Positions 56,908 through 64,000 of a stretch of 64,000 nucleotides of DNA are shown here, piece after piece. The notes below the pieces were generated by a model. The model saw only the letters and a list, made by a program, of their open reading frames with translations, was not told where the DNA came from and searched no databases. The position numbers and the translations under genes were made by a program. Within the stretch, counting starts at the first letter, position 1. Every line of letters starts with the position of its first letter. The DNA comes from Cervus elaphus (lineage: Eukaryota > Chordata > Mammalia > Artiodactyla > Cervidae), in contig NC_057816.1 of NCBI RefSeq assembly GCF_910594005.1, forward strand, positions 26,305,797-26,369,796, given 5' to 3'.

Positions 56908-59900
56908 CTAAATTCCATATATATGTGTTAATATACTGTATTGGTGTTTCTCTTTTTTAGTTCACTCTGTATAATAGGCTCCAGTTTCACCCACCTCATA
57001 TAACTGACTCAAATACATTTTTTTTTAATAGATGAGTAATATTCCATTATGTATATGTAGCACAACTTCTGTATTCATTTGTCTGCTGATAGACATCTAG
57101 GTTGCTTCCATGTCCTAGCTATTGTAAATAGTGCCACAATGAACATTGGAGTATGTGTATCTTTTTCAATTCTGGTTTTCTCAGTGTGTATGCCCAGCAG
57201 TGGAATTGCAGGGTCATATGGCAGTTATATTTCTAGTTTTTTAAGGAACCTCACACGGTTCTCCATTGTGGCTGTACTAGTTTGAATTCCTACCAACAGT
57301 GTAAGACTGTACCTTTTTCTCCACACCCTCTGCAGCATTTATTGTTTGTAGACTTTTTTGATAGCAGCCTTTCTGACTAGCATGAGATGGTAACTCATTG
57401 TGGTTTTGATTTGCATTTCTCTGATAATGAGTGATGTTGGGCACCTTTTCATGTGTTTGTTAGCCATCTGTATGTCTTCTTTGGAGAAATGTCTGTTTAG
57501 ATATTTGGCCCACTTTTTGATTTGGTTATTTATTTTTCTGGTATTGAGCTGCATGAGCTGCTTGTATATTTTTGAGATTAATTCTTTGTCAGTTGTTTCA
57601 TTTGCTATCATTTTCTCCCATTCTGAAGGCTGTCTTTTCACTTTGCTTATAGTTTCCTTCATTGTGAAAAAGCTTATAAGTTTAATTCAGTCCCATTTGT
57701 TTATTTGTGTTTTTGCTTCCATCACTCTGGGAGTTGGGTCATAGAGGATCTTGCTGTGATTTATGTCAGAGAGTGTTCTGCCTTTGTTTTCCTCTAAGAG
57801 TTTTATAGTTTCTGGTCTTACATTTAGATCTTTAGTCCATTTTGAGTTTATTTTGTGTATGGTGTTAGAAAGTGTTCTAGTTTCATTCTTTTACAAGTGG
57901 TTGACCAGTTTTCCCAACACCACTTGTTAAAGGGATTGTCTTTTCTCCATTGTATATTCTTGCCTTCTTTGTCAAAGGTAAGGTGTCCATAGGTGCATGG
58001 ATTTATCTCTGGACTTTCTATTTTGTTCCATTGATCTACATTTCTGTCTTTGTGCCAGTAGCATACCGTCTTGATGACTATAGCTTTGTAGTACAGTGTG
58101 AAGTCAGGCAGGTTGATTCCCCCAGTTCCATTCTTCTTTCTCAAGATTTCTTTGAATATTCAAGGTTTGTTGTGTTTTCATACAAATTGTGAAATTATTT
58201 GTTCTAGTTTTGTGAGAAGTATCATTGGTAGTTTGATAGGGATTGCATTGAATCTATAGATTGCTTTGGATAGTATACTCATTTTCACTATTTTGATTCT
58301 TCCAGTCCACAAACATGGTATATTTCTCCATTTATGTGTGTCCTCTTTGCTTTCCTTCATCAGTGTGTTTATAGTTTTCTATATATAGGTCTTTTATTTC
58401 TTTAGGTAATTTTTTTTCCTAAGTTTTTTATTCTTTTCATTGCAGTGGCTAATGGGGTTGTTTCCTTATTTTCTCTTTCTGGTTTTTCATTGTTAGTGTA
58501 TAGGAATGCAAGGGATTTCTGTGTATCAATTTTATATCCTGCAACTTTACTATATTCATTGATTAGTTCTAATAATTTTATGTTTGTATCTTTAGGGTTG
58601 TCTATGTATAAGATCATGTCATCTGCAAACAGTGAGAGTTTTGCTGCTTCTTTTCCAACCTGGATTCCTTTTATTTCTTTTTTGTTTCTGATTGCTGTGA
58701 CTAGGACTTCCGAAACTATGTTGAATAGTAGTGGTGAGAGTGGGCACACTTTTCTCATTCCTGATTTTAGAGGAAATGCTTTCAATTTTTTGCCATTGAG
58801 AATAACATTTGATGTGTGTTTGTTGTATATGGCTTTTATCATGTTGAGGTATGTTCTTTCTATGCCTGCTTTCTGGAGAGTTTTTATCACAGATGGGTGC
58901 TGAGTTTTGTCAATGGCTTTCTCTGCATCTATTGAGATAATAATATGGTTTTTATCTTTCAATTTGTTAATATGGTGTATCACATTACTTGATTTGCGAA
59001 TATCAAAGAATGCTTATATCCCTGGGATAAAGCCCACTTGGTCATGATATATGACCTTTTTAATACGTTGTTGGATTCTGTTTGCTAGAATTTTATGGAG
59101 GATTTTTTTCATCTATGTTCTTTAGTGCTATTTGCCTGTAGTGTTCTTTTTTTGTGTGGCATCTTTGTCTGGTTTCGGTATTAGGGTGATAGTGGCCCCA
59201 TAGAATGAATTTGGGAGTTTACCTTCCTCTGCAATTTTCTGGAAGAATTTGAGTAGGATAGGTGTTAGCTCTTCTCTAAATTTTTGGTAGAATTCACCTG
59301 TGAAGCCATCTGGTCCTGGACTTTTTTTGGGGGGGGGATTTTTGACTATAGTTTTGATTTCTGTACTTGTACTGGGTCTGTTAAGATTTTCTATTTCTCC
59401 CTGGTTCAGTTTTGGAAGATTATACTTTTCTAAGAATTTGTCCATTTCTTCCAAGTTGTTCATTTTATTAGCATATAATTGCTCATAGTAGCCTTCTATG
59501 ATCTTTTTTATTTGTGTGTTGTCTGTTGTTATTTCTCCTTTTTCCTTTCTAGTTTTATTGATTTGATTATTCTCCCCTTTTTTCTTGATGAGTTTGGCTA
59601 ATGGCTTGTCTCTTTTATCTTCTCAAAGAACCAGCTTTTAGTTTAGTTTTGTTTTGTTTTTTGCTATAGTCTCCTTCATTTCTTTTTCATTTATTTGTGT
59701 TCTGATTTTTATGATTTCTTTCCTTCTACCATCTTTAGGGTTCTTCTATTCTTTTTTTTTAGTTGCTTTAGGTATAAAGTTAGGTTGCTTATTTGATGTA
59801 TCTCTTGTGTTTTGAGGTAGGCTTGTATTGCTAAGAACATCCCTCAGCACTGTTTTTACTGAATCCCATAGGTTTTGGGTTGTGTTTTCATTTTTTTCTA

Positions 59901-60697
59901 TGCATATATTGATTTCTTTTTTGATTTCTTCTGTGATCTATTGGTTATACAGAAGCATGCTGTTTAGCCTCCATATTTTTGTGTTTTTAATAGTTTGTTT
60001 CCTGTAGTTGACAGCTAATCTTACAACATTGTGATCAGAAAAGGTGGTTGAAATGGTTTCAACTTTTAAAATTTACCAAGGCTAGATATGTGGCCCAGGA
60101 TATAATCTATCCTGGAGAATGTTCCATGTGCACTTGAGAAAAAGGTGAAATGCATTGTTTTTGGGTGAAATGCCCTGTAGATATAAATTAGATCTAACTG
60201 GCCTGTTGTATTATTTAACTTATGTTTCGTTGCTGATTTTCTCTTTGGTTCATCTATCCATAGGTGTTAGTGGGGTATTAAAGTTCCCTACTATTGTTCC
60301 CTTACTGTTAATTTCCCCTTTCATACTTTTTAGCATTTGTCTTATGTATTGAGGTACTCCTACATTGGGTGCATTTATAATTGTTATATATTCTTCTTGG
60401 ATTGGTCCTTTGATCATTATGTGTCCTTCTTTGTCTCTTATCATGGCTTTATTTTAAAGTCTATTTTATCTCAGTATTGCTACTCCTGCTTTCCTTTTGT
60501 CTCCATTTGCATGAAATATCTTTCCAACCCCTCACTTTCAGTCTGTATATGTCCCTAGGTTTGAGGTGGGTCTCTTATAGACCGCATATATAGGGGTCTT
60601 GTTTTTGTATCCATCCGGCCAGTCTTTGTCTTTTGGTTGGAGCATTTAACCCATTTACATTTAAAGTAATTATTGATAAGTATGATTCCATTACCAT
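56908..60697 (-). pseudogene. L1 ORF2, broken
   Basis: The ATG near 60697 (MVMESYLSIITLNVNGLNAP) and the stop at 56908-56910 bracket about 1,263 codons, as in other L1 ORF2. EN motif GNFNTPLTPMD has Asn where GDFN is expected. The RT fingers 'SPGPDGFTGEFYQKF' lie at 59128-59463, and RT motif C is intact (LFADDMILYIDNPKD) at 58402-58983. C-terminal frames keep RHFSKEDIQMANKHMKRCPT and WSTTCKRMKLEHFLTPY. Frameshifts and stops break it into several frames. Confidence 0.9.
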
Positions 60698-60750
60698 TTA
60701 CTTTTTTGTTTCAGGTTCATTTTTTAATAAACCTTTTCTGTGTTTCCTGT

Positions 60751-61635
60751 CTAGAGAAGATCCTTTAGCATTTGTTGGAGAGCTGGTTTGGTGGTGTTGA
60801 ATTCTCTCAGCTTTTGCTTGTCTGTAAAACTTTTGATTTCTCCTTCATATCTGCATGAGATCCTTGTTGGGTAGAGTAATCTTGACTGTAGATTTTTCTC
60901 TTTCATCACTTTAACTATGTCCAGTCATTTCCCTTTTGGCCTGAAGAGTTTCTATTGATAGATCAGCTGTTACCGTATGGGGATCCCCTTGTGTGTTATT
61001 TGTTGCTTTTCCCTTGCTGCTTTTAACATTTTCTCTCTGTGTTTGATCTTTGTTAGTTTGATTAATATGTGTCTTGGGGTGTTAGCCTTGGGTTTATCCT
61101 GTGTGGGCCTCTTTGGGTTCCTTAGGCTTGGGTGGATATTTCCTTCCTCATTTTAGGGAGGTTTTGAACTATTATCTCTTCAAGTATTTTCTCATGCCAT
61201 TTCTTTTTGTCTTATTCCTCTGGGACACCTATGATTCAAATGTTGAGGCATTTAACATTTCCCCAGAGGTCTCTGAAATTGTCCTCATTTCTTTCTATTT
61301 GCCTTTCTGCTTCATTTATTTCCATCATTCTATCTTCCACCTCACTTATCCTCCCTTCTGCCTCAGTTACTCTACTGTTCATTCCCTCCAGAGTGCTTTT
61401 AATCTCAGTTATAACTGTTTATTATTGATGGATTCTTCTTTATTTCTTCTGTGTCCTTCTCAATACTTGCCTCTAATCTGTTTATCTGTAACTCCATTTT
61501 TTTCAAGATTTTGTGTCCTTTTTACTATCATTATTCTAGAAACTTTTTCAGGTAGAGCCCCTATCTCCTCTTTGTTTGGTTTTGTGGGTTTTTATCATGT
61601 TCCTTCACCTGCTGAATGTTTCTCTGCCTTTTCAT
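60751..61635 (-). pseudogene. L1 ORF1, broken
   Basis: ATG at 61635 (MKRQRNIQQVKEHDKNPQ) and stop at 60751 (C terminus ALQQMLKDLL-type). It encodes the chaperone ORF1p. About 295 codons remain after small deletions, and frame shifts are present. A plus-strand antisense frame of 293 codons (61101-61982) covers it and part of the 5' UTR. Confidence 0.85.
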
Positions 61636-62151
61636 TTTGTTTAGCTTGCTGTGTTTGGGATGCCCTTTCTTCAGGCTGGACGTTCATGGTTCCTCTTAGT
61701 TGTGGAGACTGCTCCCTCTGGGTGGGGTTGGATCAGTGGGTTGTCAAGGTTTCCTGGTTGGGGGAGCTTGCATCTGTGTTCTGGTGGGTGGAGCTGGATC
61801 TCTTCTCTCTGGAGTGCAATCAAGTGCCCAGTGGTGAGTTTTGGGGTGCATATGGGTTTGGCATGGTTTTGGGCAGCTGTCTTTTAATGTTTGGGGTTGT
61901 GTTCCTGTTTTGCTGGAGAATTAGTGTAATGTATCTTGCACTGGGACTTGCTGGCTCTTGGGTGGAGCTTGTTTCAGTGTAGGTATGGAGACTTTTGGGT
62001 GAGCTCTTGCCTATTAATGTTCCCTAGAGTCAGGAGTTCTCTGAGGTCCTAAAGTTCTGGAGTTAAGCCTCTTGCCTCTAGCTCTCAGTCCTCAAGACTT
62101 CTCCATCCATAAAGCACAAAAGGTAAAACCCCTAGGTTAATGGTGAAACAA

Positions 62152-62420
62152 TTATCCACAGCCAGGAATACCCAGAGAGATTCACAGAGTTATGTAGAAT
62201 AGAGCAGAAGGATAGAGATGACCAGGAAGAGAAAAGGGAGAGTCAAAAGAGGGGAGAGCAATCTAGCCAGTGACCAAATTCGTAAATGCTTGTCTCAGCC
62301 TGGAACACCCAGAGAGATTCACTGAGTTATATAGAGAAGAGGGAGGAAGTAGACAGAAGTGACTTGGAGGAGAAAAGGGAGAGTCAAAAGGGGAGAGAAC
62401 AATCAAGCCAGTAATCAAAT
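62152..62420 (-). repeat. two ~140-bp tandem units in the L1 5' UTR
   Basis: Unit 1 begins at attatccacagccaggaata and unit 2 at ttgtctcagcctggaacacc. Both contain gagagtcaaaag(a)ggggagag and end with 'caatctagccagtgacca' / 'caatcaagccagtaatca'. They correspond to the pair at 46554-46845. Confidence 0.85.
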
Positions 62421-62765
62421 CCCTAAGTGAAAATGGATACTGAAGATTAGATTCTTAATGATACAAAACTGATAACAGATATCAAAAAACAGAGATTAAA
62501 AACCTAGAATAGAGGTTAGATGCTCAAAAATACAAAACAAAATCAATCTCAAAAATTAAAAACAATATGGAATTTGTTTTCATAAAGTTTGTTTTTTTGA
62601 AAGGTTATTAAAATGAGTCAAAGAAGTAATAAAGAATTTTTTTTTTAATTAAAAAGTGACAATACTGAAAATATATCTAGGAATTTCTCTGGAGCTGTTG
62701 TGGGCAGTGTGGGGTCAGTTCAGTGTCAGATAGTTCCTTGTTCCAGCTTGTACTTGATCTTAAGG

Positions 62766-64000
62766 TCTGTTCAGTTCAGTTGCTCAGTTCTGTCTGACTC
62801 TTTGTGACCCCATGAATCACAGCACGCCAGGCCTCCCTGTCCATCACAGACTCCTGGAGTTTACTCAAACTCATGTCCATTGAGTCAGTGATGCCATCCA
62901 GCCATCTCATCCTCTGTTGTCCCCTTCTCCTCCTGCCCCCAATCCCTCCCAGCATCAGGGTCTTTTCCAATGAGTCAATTCTTCGCATGAGGTGGCCAAA
63001 GTATTGGAGTTTCAGCTTTAGTATCAGTCCTTCCAATGAACACCCAGGACTGATTCCTTTAGGATTGACTGGTTGGATCTCCTTGCAGTCCAAGGAACTC
63101 TCAAGAGTCTTCTCCTATACCACAGTTCAAAAGCATCAATTTTCCGGCGCTCAGCTTTCTTCACAGTCCAACTCTCACATCCATACATGACCACTGGAAA
63201 AACCATAGCCTTGACCAGACGAACCTTTGTTGGCAAAGTAATATCTCTGCTTTTTAATATGCTATCTAGGTTGGTCATAACTTTCCTTCCAAGGAGTAAG
63301 TGTCTTTTAATTTCCTGGCTGCAATCACCATCTGCAGTGATTTTGGAGCCCCCAAAAATAAAGTCTGACACTGCTTCCACTGTCTCCCCATCTATTTCCC
63401 ATGAAGTGATGGGACCAGATGCCATGATCTTAGTTTTCTGAATGTTGAGCTTTAAGCCAACTTTTTCACTCTCCTCTTTCACTTTCATCAAGAGGCTTTT
63501 TAGTTCTTTACTTTCTGCCATAAGGGTGGTGTCATCTGCATATCTGAGGTTATTGATATTTCTCCTGGCAATCTTGATTCCAGCTTGTGCTTCTTCCAGC
63601 CCAGCGTTTCTCATTATGTACTCTGCATATAAGTTAAATAAGCAGGTGACAATATACAGCCTTAATGTACTCCTTTTCCTATTTGGATCCAGTCTGTTGT
63701 TTCACGTCCAGTTCTAACTGTTGCTTCCTGACCTGCATATAGGTTTCTCAAGAGGTGGGTCAGGTGGTCTGGTATTCCCATCTCTTTCAGAATTTTCCAC
63801 AGTTTGTTGTGATCTACACAGTCAAAGGCTTTGCATAGTCAATAAAGCAGAAATAGATGTTTTTCTGGAACTCTCTTGCTTTTTCGATGATCCAGCGGAT
63901 GTTGGCAATTTGATCTCTGGTTCCTCTACCTTTTCTAAAACCAGCTTGAACATCTGGAAGTTCACGGTTCACATATTGCTGAAGCTTGGCTTGAAGAATT
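62766..64000 (-). mobile_element. BovB (antisense), continues past the window end
   Basis: Starts with the 3' end ('ttcagttcagttgctcagtt', 'gtctgactctttgtgacccc') and proceeds through RT on the minus strand toward the 5' side, reaching the 'KELPDVQAGFRKGRGTRDQI'-type region at the edge. Its 5' extent and TSD lie outside the window. Confidence 0.95.
63024..63614 (-). pseudogene. BovB RT C-terminal half
   Basis: A 196-codon minus frame: MRNAGLEEAQAGIKIARRNI, NLRYADDTTLMAES with the catalytic YADD, VGLKLNIQKTKIMASGPITS, RDITLPTKVRLVKAMVFPVV, and RIDAFELWYRRRLLRVPWTA. It shifts frame after QSILKE, and the normal continuation (HLMRRIDSLEKTLMLGGIGG, DSMDMSLSKLQESVMDREAW) resumes in another frame at 62776-63093. 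The RT motif is kept but the ORF is broken. Confidence 0.93.

Larger units (their letters stand above)
56523..62746 (-). mobile_element. ruminant L1 (L1_BT type), long, lacking the outer 5' UTR
   Basis: Minus strand. T-rich tail and 3' UTR (56523-56907, 'ttaattggaggttaattact', 'ccatacattgacatgactca'), ORF2 56908-60697, ORF1 60751-61635, and 1.1 kb of 5' UTR with the two tandem units. It stops near 62746, about 20 bp before the BovB. Either it is 5'-truncated or the BovB cut it; the window edge prevents a decision. Frames are broken by many indels. Confidence 0.92.

Noticed and set aside
1..64000. CRISPR arrays, operons, phage or other prokaryote-type systems
   Set aside because: No regular spacer arrays, no gene clusters with short spacing and no Shine-Dalgarno pattern; the repeat content is ruminant.

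Overview
This window is vertebrate nuclear DNA from a ruminant, almost certainly a bovid. The evidence is the repeat set: ruminant L1 (L1_BT type), BovB (the RTE-clade LINE), tRNA-headed Bov-tA SINEs and a dimeric BovA2 SINE, over a background of old mammalian MIR, L2, L3/CR1-like and L1M fragments. There is no prokaryotic gene organisation, so most open frames are repeat-derived or chance. Cattle, sheep and goat cannot be told apart from this sequence alone.

The only protein-coding host sequence I can support is one 97-bp exon at 37657-37753 on the plus strand. It has a good splice acceptor and donor, and its 32 codons match the N-terminal LamG/thrombospondin-N-like domain of NELL1. The rest of the window is best read as NELL1 introns on both sides of that exon. 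Very large introns are known for this gene, and I found no neighbouring NELL1 exon.

Layout. 1-11.1 kb: mostly single-copy intron with two Bov-tA SINEs and scattered MIR/L2. 11.1-12.7 kb: an L1 with a 5' inversion and target-site duplication (TSD). 12.7-14.2 kb: unique DNA with a long chance-or-real antisense frame. 14.2-18.7 kb: a minus-strand BovB split by an L1 with a 14-bp TSD. 18.7-34.4 kb: mainly unique and ancient-repeat DNA, with a BovA2, a Bov-tA and a small chimeric L1 insertion. 34.4-35.3 kb: plus-strand BovB with an intact YADD motif. 35.3-38.5 kb: intron, exon, intron. 38.5-49.7 kb: old L1s interrupted by a 5'-complete ruminant L1 of 8.4 kb, which itself carries a 0.67-kb inverted patch of ORF2. 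49.8-51.5 kb: a rearranged BovB with a nested SINE. 51.5-56.5 kb: ancient repeats with SINEs. 56.5-62.7 kb: a long L1. 62.8-64 kb: a BovB running off the end.

By summing my own coordinates, young ruminant retroelements occupy about 27 kb, or roughly 42% of the window. Each is disabled by truncation, frameshifts or stops. The three long young L1 copies all lie antisense to NELL1. I found no new biological system. What is worth a second look is retrotransposition mechanism: nested insertions with readable TSDs, 5' inversions in both an L1 and a BovB, a likely 3'-transduction chimera, and an inverted ORF2 patch lacking insertion hallmarks.
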